A DNA stretch of 64,000 bases from Plotosus lineatus. Lineage: Eukaryota > Chordata > Actinopteri > Siluriformes > Plotosidae. Position numbers and translations under genes: made by a program. The first letter of the stretch is position 1. Each line of letters opens with the position of its first letter. Shown one piece after another: positions 22,038-34,000 of the stretch. The notes beneath the pieces were generated by a model, which worked only from the letters and a program-made list of their open reading frames with translations, had not been told where the DNA came from and did not search any database. The stretch spans positions 80,406,550 to 80,470,549 of the forward strand of contig CM045729.1 in NCBI GenBank assembly GCA_024760905.1. Direction: 5' to 3'.

Positions 22038-24944
22038 AAATGCAGCAGTGAGGGGGGGGGGGCACAAACAAGTGCCCGCCCTCACACCGGTCCCAAGCCC
22101 AGAGAAATGCAGAGGGTTGCGACAGGAAGGGCTTCCGGCGTAAAAATTTTGCCAAAATGCAAACATAAAGATAAATCTCATACCAGAGCTGGCTGACATG
22201 ATGCAGCAGAGGATGGTGGACATACTGTGTGCTCAGGAGACCAGGTGGAAAGGTAGCAAGGCTAGAAGCTTAGGAGCGGGGTTAAGCTGTTTTTTCATGG
22301 TGTGAATGGGAAGAGAAATGGAGTAGGAGTCATCTTGAAGGAGGGGTTGGTCAGGAATGTTCTAGAAGTGAAAAGAGTGTCAGACAAAGTGATGAGTCTC
22401 AAGTTAGAAATTGAAGGTGTAATGCTCAATGTTGTCAGTGCTTATGCTCCACAGGCAGGATGTGAGCTAGAAGAGAAGGAGAGATTCTGGAGTGAGTTAG
22501 ATGAAATGATGCAGAGTACCCCCAGAGGTGAAACAGTGGTCATTGGTGCAGAGTTCAATGGACATGTTGGTGCAGGCAACAGAGGGGACGAGGAAGTGAT
22601 GGGCAGGTTTGGTATCCAGGACAGGAACACAGAAGGACAGATGTTGATAGATTTTGCAAAAAGGATGGAAATGGCTGTGGTGAATACTTTCTTCCAGAAG
22701 AGAGAGGAGCATAGGGTGACTTATAAAAGTGGAGGTAGGAGCACACAGGTAGACTACATCTTGTGTCGGCGATGTAATTTGAAGGAAGTCAGTGGCTGCA
22801 AAGTAGTAGCGGGTGAGATTGTTGCCAAACAGCATAGGATGGTGGTGTGCAGGATGATGGTAAGAAAGGTGAAGAAGGCAAAGGCAGAGCAGAAGACAAA
22901 GTGGTGGAAGCTGAAAAAGGAAGAGTGTCGGATTGTCTTCAAGGAGGAGTTGAAACAGGCTTTGGGTGGTCATGAAGTGCTTCCAGATGACTGAACTACA
23001 GCTAATGTGATCAGGGAGACAGGTCGGAGAGTACTTGGCGTGTCCTCTGGAAGGACAGTAGATAAGGAGACTTGGTGGTGGAATGAGGAAGTGCAGGAGT
23101 GTGTACAAAAGAAGCGGTTAGCCAAGAAGAAATGGGACATAAAGAGGAGCGAAGAGAGTAAACAGGAGTATAAGGAGACAGTGTAAAGTGAAGGTAGCGA
23201 GGTCAAAGGCCAAACAGAAGGTGTATGATGACTCGTATGCTCGGTTGGTCAGTAAAGAGGGAGAAAATGATTTATACAGGTTGGCACAGCAGAGAAACAG
23301 AAACGTGGAGCAAGTTAGAGTGATTAAGGACAGAGAAGAAAATGTATTGGCTGATGACAGAAGTGTGCTGGGAAGATGGAAAGAGTACTTTGAAGAGCTG
23401 ATGAATGAGGAAAAGAACAGAGAAAAAACAGTAGAAGAGGTGACTGTTGAGGACCAGGAAGTAGCAAAGATTAGTAAGGGTGAAGTGAAGAGCGCATTGA
23501 AGAGGATGAAGAATGGAAAGGCAGTTGGTCCTGATGACATACCGGTGGAGGTATGGAAGAGTCTAGGAGAGGTCACAGTACATTTTCTGACAAAAACATT
23601 CAACAAGGTCTTAGAAAGTGAGCAGATGCCGGAGGAATGGAGGAGAAGTGTGCTTGTGCCCATTTTTAAGAACAAGGGAGATGTGCAGAGTTGTGGCAAC
23701 TACAGAGGGATAAAGTTACTGAGCCATACGATGAAGTTATGGGAAAGAATAGTGGAAGCTAGATTAAGGACAGAGGTCAGCATTTGTGAACAACAGTTTG
23801 GTTTCATGCCAAGAAAGAGCACCACAGACGCAGTGTTTGCTTTGAGGTTGTTAATAGAGAAGTACAGAGAAGGTCAGAAGGAGCTGCATTGTGCCTTTGT
23901 GGATCTGGAGAAAGCATATAACAGGGTGCCGAGAGAGGAACTTTGGTATTGCATGAGGAAGTCAGGAATGGCAGAGAAGAATGTTAGAGTGGTGCAGGAC
24001 ATGTATGACAGATGTAAGACAGTGGTGAGGTGTGCTGTCGGTGTGACAGAAGAGTTCAAGGTGGAGGTGGGACTGCATCAAGGGTCAGCTCTCAGCCCCT
24101 TCTTGTTTGCTATGGTGATGGACAGGCTGACAGACGAGGTTAGGCAAGAGTCTCCATGGACTATGATGTTTGCAGATGACATTGTGATCTGTAGTGAGAG
24201 CAGAGAATAAGTGCAGGAAAATCTAGAGAGGCGGATGTATGCCCTGGAAGGGAGAGGAATGAAGGTGAGCCTCAGTAAAACAGAATACATGTGTGTGAAC
24301 GACAAGGACCCAAGAGGAATGGTCAGGTTACAGGGAGCAGAGATAAAGAAGGTGGAGGATTTTAAGTACTTAGGCTCAACAATCCAGAGCAATGGAGAGT
24401 GTGGAAAAGAGGTGAAGAAGCGTGTGCAGGCAGTTTGGAATGGTTGGAGAAAAGTGTCCAGTGTTATGTGTGATAAGAGGATATCGGCAAGAATGAAAGG
24501 AAAAGTGTACACGACGTTGATGAGACCAGCAATGTTGTATGGTTTAGAAACAGTTGCGCTGAGGAAAACAACAGGAGGTAGAGTTGGAGGCAGCAGAGAT
24601 GAAAATGTTGAGGTTCTCTTTGGGAGTAACGAGGAGGGATAGGATCAGGAATGAGTACATCAGAGGGACAGCCCATGTAAGATGTTTTGAAGACAAAGTC
24701 AGAGAGGCTAGATTGAGATGGTTTGGACATGTACAAAGAAAGTATAGTGAGTACATTGGTAGTCGGATGCTTGGTTGGAACTACCAGGCAGAAGGCCGAG
24801 AGGAAGACCAAAGAGAAGATTTATGGATGTGGAGAAGGAGGAAATGGAGGTAGTTGAAGTAAGAGTAGAAGATACAGAGGGTAGGGTGAGATGGAGGAGG
24901 ATGGTTTGCTGTGGCAACCCCTGAAGGGAAAAGCCGAAAGGAAA

Positions 24945-25043
<99 letters not shown>

Positions 25044-28000
25044 GACAGGATGTGAGCGAGCAGAAGGAGAGATTCTGGAGGGAGTTAAATGAAGTGATGC
25101 AGAATACCCCCAGAGGTGAAAGGGTGGTCATTAGGGCAGACTTCAATGGACATGTTGGTGCAGGAAACAGAGGGGACGAGAAGTGATGGGTAGGTTTGGT
25201 ATCCAGGACAGAGAGCATAAAGGACAGATGTTGGTAGATTTTGCAAAAAGGATGGAAATGGCTGTGGTGAATACTTTCTTCCAGAAGAGAGAGGAGCATA
25301 GGTTGACTTATAAAAGTGGAGGTAGGAGCACACAGGTAGACTACATCTTGTGCAGGCAATGTAATTTAAAGGAAGTCAGTGACTGCAAAGTAGTAGCGGG
25401 TGAATGTTGCCAAACAGCATAGGATGGTGGTGTGCAGGATGATGCTGATGGTGAGGAAGGTGAAGAAGGCAAAGGCAGAGCAGAAGACAAAGTGGTGGAA
25501 GTTGAAAAAGGAAGAGTGTCAGGATGGCTTCAAGAAGGAGTTGAAACAGGCTTTGGGTGGTCAGGAAGTGCTTCCAGATGACTGGACAACTTCAGCTAAT
25601 GTGATCAGGGAGACAGGTAGGAGAATACTTGGTGTGTCATCTGGAAGGAAAGTAGATAAGGAGACTTGGTGGTGGAATGAGGAAGTGCAGGAGTGTGTAC
25701 AAAGGAAGAGATTAGCTAAGAAGAAGTGGGACATTGAGAAAACCGAAGAGAGTAAACAAGAGTACAGGAGACACAGCGTAAGGCAAAGGTAGCAGTGTCA
25801 AAGGCCAAACAGAGCGCGTTTGATGACTTGTATGCTCGGTTGGAAAATGTAAGGAGGAGAAAATGATTTATATAGGTTGGCACAGCAGAGAAATAGAGAT
25901 GGGAAGGACGTGCAGCAAGTTAGATTGATAAAGGACAGAGAGGGAAATGTATTGACTGATGACAGAAGTGTGCTGGGAAGATGGAAAGAGTACTTTGAAG
26001 AGCTGATGAATGAGGAAAATGAGAGAGAAAAAAGAGTAGAAGAGGTGACTGTTGAGGACCAGGAAGTAGCAAAGATTAGTAAGGGTGAATTGAGGAGGGC
26101 ATTGAAGAAGATGAAGAATGGAAAGGCAGTTGGTCCTGATGACATACCGGTGGAGGTATGGAAGTGTCTAGGAGAGGTAGCAGTAGATTTTCTGACAAGA
26201 ACATTTAACAAGGTCTTAGAGAGTGAGAGGATGCCAGAGGAATGGAGGAGAAGTGTGCTGGTGCCCATTTTTAAGAACAAGGGAGACGTGCAGAGTTGTG
26301 GCAACTACAGAGGGATAAAGTTGATGAGCCATACGATGAAGTTATGGGAAAGAATAGTGGAAGCTAGACTAAGGGCATAAGTCAGCATTTGTGAACAACA
26401 GTTTGGTTTTATGCCAAGAAAGAGCACCACAGATGCAGTGTTTGCCTTGAGGATGTTAATGGAGAAGTACAGAGAAGGTCAGAGGAAGCTGCATTGTGCC
26501 TTTGTGGATCTGGAGAAAGCATATGACAGGGTGCCGAGAGAAGAACTGTGGTATTGCATGAGGAAGTCTGGAGTGGCAGAGAAGTATGTTCGAGTGGTGC
26601 AGGACATGTATGAGAAATGTAAGACAGTGGTGAGGTGTGCTGTCGGTGTGACCGACGAATTCAAGGTGGAGGTGGGACTGCATCAAGGGTCAGCTCTCAG
26701 CCCCTTCTTGTTTGCTATGGTGATGGACAGGCTGACAGACGAGGTTAGACAAGATTCCCCATGGACTATGATGTTTGCAGATGACATTGTGATCTGTAGT
26801 GAGAGCAGAGAACAAGTGCAGGAAAATCTAAAGAGGTGGAGGTATGCCCTGGAAAGGAGGGGAATGAAGATTAGCCTCAGTAAGACAGAATACATGTGCA
26901 TGAATGACAAGGACCCAAGAGGAACGGTGAAATTACAGACCTCCTGTCTTTTCCCCAGGGCCACTGTTTCTAAACCATACAACATCGTTGGCCTCAACAC
27001 CGTCTTGTACACTTTTCCCTTCATTCTTGCCGATACTCTCCTATCACACATCACACCGGACACTTTTCTCCATCCATTCCAACCTGCCTGCACGCGCTTC
27101 CTCACCTCTTTTGCACACTCTCCATTGCTCTGGATTGTTGAGCCTAAGTACTTAAAATCCTCCACCTTCTTTATCTCTGCCCCTTGTAACCTCAACGTTC
27201 CTCTTGGGTCCTTGTCGTTCACACACATGTATTCTGTCTTACTGAGATTAACCTTCATTCCCCTCCTTTCCAGGGCATACCTCCACCTCTCTAGATTTTC
27301 CTCCACTTGTTCTCTGCTCTCACTACAGATCACGATGTCATCTGCAAACATCACAGTCCATGGAGATTCTTGTCTAACCATGTGTGTCAGCCTGTCCATC
27401 ACCATAGCAAACAAGAAGGGTCTCAGAGCTGACCCTTGATGCAGTCCCACCTCCACCTTGAACTCTTATGTCACACCGACAGCACAGCGCACCACTGTTT
27501 TACATCTCTCATACATGTCCAGCACCACTCGAACATACTTCTCTGCCACTCCAGATTTCCTCATACAATACCACAGTTCTTCTCTCGGCACCCTGTCATA
27601 TGCTTTCTCCAGATCCACAAAGGCACAATGCAGCTCCTTCTGACCTTCTCTGTACTTCTATTAACATCCTCAAAGCAAACACTGCATCTGTGGTGCTCTT
27701 TCTTGGCATGAAACCAAACTGTTGTTCACAAATGCTGACCTCTGCCCTTAGTCTTGCTTCCACTATTCTTTCCCATAACTTCATTGTATGGCTCATCAAC
27801 TTTATCCCTCTGTAGTTGCCACAACTCTGTACAGCTCCCTTGTTCTTAAAAATGGGCACAAGCACACTTCTCCTACTGCTACCTTCCCTAGACACTTCCA
27901 TACCTCAACTGGTAAATCATCAGGGCCAACTGCTTTTCCACTCTTCATCCTCCTTACTTCTCCCTTACTAATCTTTGCTACCTCCTGGTCCTTAATGGTC

Positions 28001-31000
28001 ACCCCTTCTACTCTTTTTTCTCTCTCATTTTCCTCATCCATCAGCTCTTCAAAGTATTCTTTCCATCTTCACAGCACACTTCTGTCATCAGTCAATACAT
28101 TTCCCCCTTCGTCTTACGCTGTGTCTCCCTGTTTACTCTCTTCGGTCCTCTCTGTGTCCCACTTCTTCTTAGCTAACCGCTTCTTTTGTACACACTCCTG
28201 CACTTCCTCATTCCACCACCAAGTTTACTTATCTACTTTCCTTCCAGAGGACACACCAAGTACTCTCCTACCGGTCTCCCTGATCACATTAGCTGTGGTT
28301 GTCCAGTCATCTGGAAGCACTTCCTGACCACTCAAAGCCTGTTTCAACTCCTCCTCGAAGACAATACACACACTTCCTTTTTCAGCTTCCACCACTTTGT
28401 CTTCTGCTCTGTCTTTGCCTTTTTCACCTTTCTCACCATCAGAGTCATCCTGCACACCACCATCCTATGCTGTTTGGCAACACTCACCCACTACTACTTT
28501 GCAGTCACTGACTTCCTTCAAATTACATCGCCTACACAAGATGTAGTCTACCTGTGTGCTCTTACCTCCGCTTTCGTAAGTCACTCTATGCTCCTGTTTC
28601 TTCTTGAAGAAAGTATTCACCACAGCCATTTCCATCCTTTTTGTAAAATCGATCAACATCTGTCCTTCTGTGTTCCTGTCCTGGATAAACCTGCCCATCA
28701 CTTCCTCGTCCCCTCTGTTGCCTGCACCAACATGTCCAGTGAAGTCTGCCCCAATGACCACTCTTTCATCTCTGGGGGTATGCTGCATCACTTCATCTAA
28801 GTCACTCCAGAATCTCTCCTTCTCTTCTAGTTTACATCCTGCCTGTGGGGCATAAGCACTAACAACATTGACCATCACGCCTTCAATTTCTAACTTGAGA
28901 CTCATCACTCTGTCTGACACTCTTTTCACTTCTAGAACATTCCTGACAAACTCCTCCTTCAAGATGACTCCTACTCCATTTCTCTTCCCATCCACACCAT
29001 GATACAACAGCTTAAACCCTGCTCCTAAGCTTTTAGCTTTGCTACCTTTCCACCTGGTCTCCTGAACACACAGTATGTCCACCTTCCTCCTCTGCATCAT
29101 GTCAGCCAGCTCTCTACCTTTTCTTTGCATAGTTCCAACATTCAAAGTCCCTACTCTCAGTCCTAGGCTCACGCCTTTCCTCTTCTCTCTCTGCCTACGG
29201 ACACGCCTCCCTCCTCTGCTTCTTCGATGTCTTCGACCAGCAGTAGTCCAATTTCCATCAGCACCCTGTTGGTTGACAGCACTGATGGCGGTCGTTGTTG
29301 ACCCGGGCCTCGACCGATCCGGTATGAGTTTTGTTTTGACCATTTGCATTTTTAATGTGGCAGAAGTTTTACACCGGATGCCCTTCCTGTCGCAACCCTC
29401 TGCATTTATCCGGGCTTGGGACCGGCATAAGGGGGAGAGACACTGGTTAGTGCCCCCCCGCCTCATGGCTGCATTAGAGAGAGAGTGTATGTGCGTTAAT
29501 AAAAATAAAAGGTTTAAATGGTTTAATAAATAATTTTATTTTACTTTTAACACATATTTCCTTCATATTTCATACAAAATTGGTGGACTTTTATAATTTT
29601 TAAAGGGTTTATGGGGTCGTCTTGGGAGCCTTGGAATGAATCACACGTTTTACATGTAAAATGCGCATCTACTTACAAAAACTTGAAAAATGCTCTGGAA
29701 CGGATTCATTTTGTAAGTAGAGGGCCGGCTGTGGGACTCGAACCCCCAACGATCCAGCACCCTATACCACTAGCCCACTACTGCACTTTGCTCTTTCTCC
29801 TTTATCCATCATAATTTATAAATCGACAGAAGAGTGTAAATTACAGGCCAAGAACATAAAGTAAAAACCAGCAATAGTACAGAAGTGCTATTGTAACATG
29901 TACTGATTGATGACAAAATAAGAGGCTATTAGTTTTAATGCATGCTTTCTGGGAAATGTTTTACATTTTGTAATTTTCTTTTAAAAAGTGGACAACATAA
30001 AACTATGCATTTAGTAGCACGGTAATAAAAACATTACACACCTGGAGTAGGCCAGTTTGGGCAGCAGGAGGTACACAATGATGCAGAACAGAATGAAGAC
30101 GTCAGCAGTAATGAAGTAAGCGAATGCACTACTGGTCACATCACTTGCTGCAGCCAGAGCCACTATGGATGCCACCGCACTCACAGTACCACCCATGGCT
30201 TGACCTGCATTCATACATGCACTCATGATTTACTATTCTCGTGAGGCACAGACCGACAATATGCTATACCTTCTCAGCTATTCATAGTACCTTAACAATT
30301 ATAATAATTCAGTTATTCATGGTACCTTATTAATGACATTTTTTTCTTCAGTAATTCACATTATTACAGTTGATATAAAAAGTTCACACACACTCCTTTT
30401 AAAATACCAGTTTTTGTGAACAATAAAACACGGAGACCAAGATAAGTACTTGCATGACATTATCCCACCTTTAAAGAGTAGCAGTATTGTTCATCCTTAC
30501 AGCATATTTTGTGTGTCATTTTTAACTGATACAAAGGTTATTTAAAAATAAATGGCAATAAAGAGCACTATATGGGGAAATTTTATCCTGTGGATTGCTA
30601 GCAGGGGCTGAATTAATTTAGAACAAATATTTTTCCTCAGAAGTGATGTGAAGTCGCGGGGTCGGGTTGTCCGGTTACAAGTAATGAAGCAGCAAGCGAC
30701 ACTGTAGGTGATAAAGCTGCCTTCCTACTAAACCTTTTACTGATTTCTTTTGGTGAGGCATTGTTCCCATCTGTCATCATGCTTCACCTTTTCATGAATG
30801 ATTTCTGTAGGAAGATTATCTGATTTGAGATGTAAAAGCATCTCAAGTAGTTCTGGAGGTCACACCGATAGCAGTTGAAAGTGGTCTTGACAGACCACTG
30901 AATCGTGTCCAAAAGGAAACATTTCCAGAGTACAGCCTGTGGTGATGTTATGCCATCCGCGTTTTCTGTGCTTATTGTTTGTACAGCCTTATGATTTGCA

Positions 31001-34000
31001 CTCTGACACATCTCAGCACTGGCCAACAATATGTTATCTTAATCTGGTATCTGCTACACGCAGCCCAGCCAATAGAGCACTCTGCCATCTACAGTATATT
31101 GTTGGAACGGGGGTTGAAAGGATGGAATGCATTTCAAAGATAATCATGCTTCAAGTTAAAAAAAAATAGGGAGAAGTTGTGCTCTGACACTGAGCCTTGG
31201 CCTTAACAATACAGCTCATCAACAAACAAACCCCACAATTATGATTAGTGGCATCATGCTTTTCGGCATTTTCTTTTTAGATGGAACTCGGGCTTTATAC
31301 AAGGTGGACAAATATCGGAACAAACAAAGTTCCAAATACAGAGGCAGGAGTTACGGTCCAGACGGCCGTTCATTTGATGAATCTGTTCGTAAGTCGTTAC
31401 AGGCCATTCTTTAGAATAGAACGTATGTTTAAAGCTCGTATAAGAAACCTATACAAGTTTGTACTGTATACAAACTCTCTCTCTCTCTCTCTCTCTCTGT
31501 CTATTGAATTTATTATTTATTGGTACAAGGTGCAAAACTAAATGCACCATAAATTATCAAGCTAACTTGAAAGTCAGGAACTGTTAGCCAGACCCAAAAT
31601 GCAGGAGACAGAGTTGGATGAACACGGAGAGACTTTATTATTACAGAGGCACTTGAGTAAGAGAAAAACGTAGTCACTGCTAGTGAGCACAGAGCTGAAA
31701 CCAGGAGCCAGAGAGATCACAGGACAACAGGGACGTGAAGAGGGACAATCTTCTAGAACCGGGATGGGCGCACTGTCTTTATATGCGGTATATACGGTAG
31801 ATGGGTAAACAATGTCAGGAAATTAATTATAAATTATTAATATTAATATTAATTAATAACTATTAAAATTATTTACAAAACATCGTATACATAAATTAAA
31901 AAGATACATAAAATATTTTCAAATTAAATAAACCCACATAATGGGTATAATAAACATCAAAATGGTAAAAATATAAATTTATTCAATTATAAAATGAACA
32001 CTGTACATTATCAATATCATTATGTCACATGTTTAACTCCTGATTCCTCTCAAGCACAGCACAGCAGATCTGATCAGATTTACAGAAGTTCACTCTTATC
32101 AAGTTCATTATAATACTGGAGTCAATTTGTTTCTTCTTTAAAAGTTTTGGCACGAGTCCAGAAATGTATTGTTCTGCATCTCTTCCTTGGTAAGGTGTAA
32201 AGCATGAGTCAGCCATGCCCCTCTGCCGGACCCTAGTATTAAGTGTGCCTCAGGATAATGTTTAATCATATGTCATACTTATATTTATGATATATCTTTC
32301 TATAGATTTTATTCCATTTCTATTTCTACTTTTTCTTCAATTTCATTTCACTTTCACTTTCGACCTCGGACAGCCCTGTTCGTATCTCTGGATGCTCGCA
32401 AAACGAATGTTCGCAAGCTGGGGAGCGTCTGTACTGGTCAATTTTGGCACAAAGGCTTTGGGCCTCTGCCAAAAAAAATGGAAGGTAACCACCCATAGCA
32501 TACCTCATCCAAAGTGCAGACTGAAATCTGACTGATAATCTCTGGGCTGATTTGAAGATTGCTGTGCATAAGAGATACCCTTGCCATCTCACAAATTCAG
32601 AGCTCTTTTTCAATTCAGAGTGGGCAAAGACTGCTAAATCATGGTGTGCTATGCTGACGGAATTCAAAAAGCACCAGTGCAAACAGCAAATCAACTGGTA
32701 CTTCAAAAAAGTATAACAACGGCCACAGATATTTAAGAAATCAGGTTAAGTTCGTATAACCAAAGTATTCATTTGTTTAAAGTAGAACTGTACAGGTTAT
32801 TGGATAAAGTAAAAGTGGAAAAAAGTTCTGAAATTTTTTGTCTGGAAAAAGGTTTTAAAGCACAAAAAGCTGTCTGGTTCTCCAGAATAAAAATACCTTA
32901 TTCCAATTAGGATATTTTTCGTATGTTTCTGCATAACACACAAAGACACATTTACAGAGTGCAGCTGACTTTATACTCACATTTCACTGGAGGACGGAAT
33001 GGAAGGATCATGGCGGAAAGGTGCGGAACGCACTCTACGGGGGAGCTTCGGCATTTTTACATGGAAAATGGGTCAAAAACCTACGGAAAATTGCACCTTC
33101 AGAACACCTTCGGAACGATCACGGAATGTGCGGAGAGGACATGGAAGGACCGCGGTACAATGTCGGAATACATGCATAAAAGCGCTCGGATCACCTTCGG
33201 AACCAGTGCAGACAGCAAAGGAAGACCTTCAGATAATTCACGGAACGTTCAGGTAAAGCACGGAACACTCGAGGAACAACCAGGGTACTACTCCTTTTTA
33301 GAAGGAAGACCCACGGCATGATCGCGGAACAGGCGGAATGCAGGCGAAACGTTCACGTTCAACAAGGAATGACTGAGGAATAGCTGGCGTAACCATGTTT
33401 CAATGTAGAAAACTTGGCAAAAATAAAAGGATTTGCTTCTGATTCCGCCTATACACACGCGGAAGCTCATTTTCTCATTCATGTTTATAACTTAATAATA
33501 TGTACATAATGTAAAATAAATTAAAATTTTAATATAGGTTTGTAATTTACAATAAGTTTATAATTTAAAATATGTTTACTACATGTTTATAATTTACAAT
33601 ATGTTTACGATATGCTTATAATTTACAAGACGCTACTATGTTTATTGTTTACAAGATATTTATTAAAGCAATATGTTTTTGTAACTTACAAGATATTTAT
33701 TAAAGTATTATATGTTTATATTTTACAATATGCTTATAATGCATAATAAATTTAAAATTTAACATATGTTAATATGTTTAATATCAATAATGTCTTGCTC
33801 CTATTATTTGCATTTCAATAAATCCTTCCAGACTAAAAACCATGCACACAAGTCCAAACCACAGTGATTATAAGTGACGTGGCTCTTTTGATGACTGCAT
33901 GTGGCTCTCAAATAAATCAGAAGACCTTAGTTAACAGAATAACTTATAATAATTTTGCTGTCATTTAAATAAAAATACAGAAAAAGCCATCAAATAAAAC

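Larger units (their letters stand above)
22037..24946 (+). mobile_element. RTE-clade LINE copy A
   Basis: A 2.9-kb copy of a second, non-Rex3 RTE-type LINE. It starts with the leader (GGTCCCAAGCCC, then GGGTTGCGACAGGAAGGGC) and ends GCTGTGGCAACCCCTGAAGG...GCCGAAAGGAAAAG, followed by (TA)n. About 230 bp of leader and N-terminus are deleted at 22190, relative to copy C. Coding pieces lie at 22302-22994 and 23188-24853. Confidence 0.9.

Noticed and set aside
22497..23699. Long minus-strand frames opposite the RTE copy
   Set aside because: Shadow frames of the codon-biased LINE. They carry no independent motif, and similar shadows recur in copies B, C and D.
26411..27439. 342-codon open frame that looks like one gene
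   Set aside because: Its first half is sense RTE reverse transcriptase and its second half is antisense RTE, joined at the inversion point 26938.
32025..32706. Two minus-strand frames in slc29a3 intron 3
   Set aside because: No recognised domain, no splice signals fitting both, and the codon content looks random. Left unassigned.
33000..33321. Overlapping frames in the GGAA repeat
   Set aside because: Two frames are open at once through a low-complexity motif repeat, and the relatives at 9 and 35 kb do not keep either frame.
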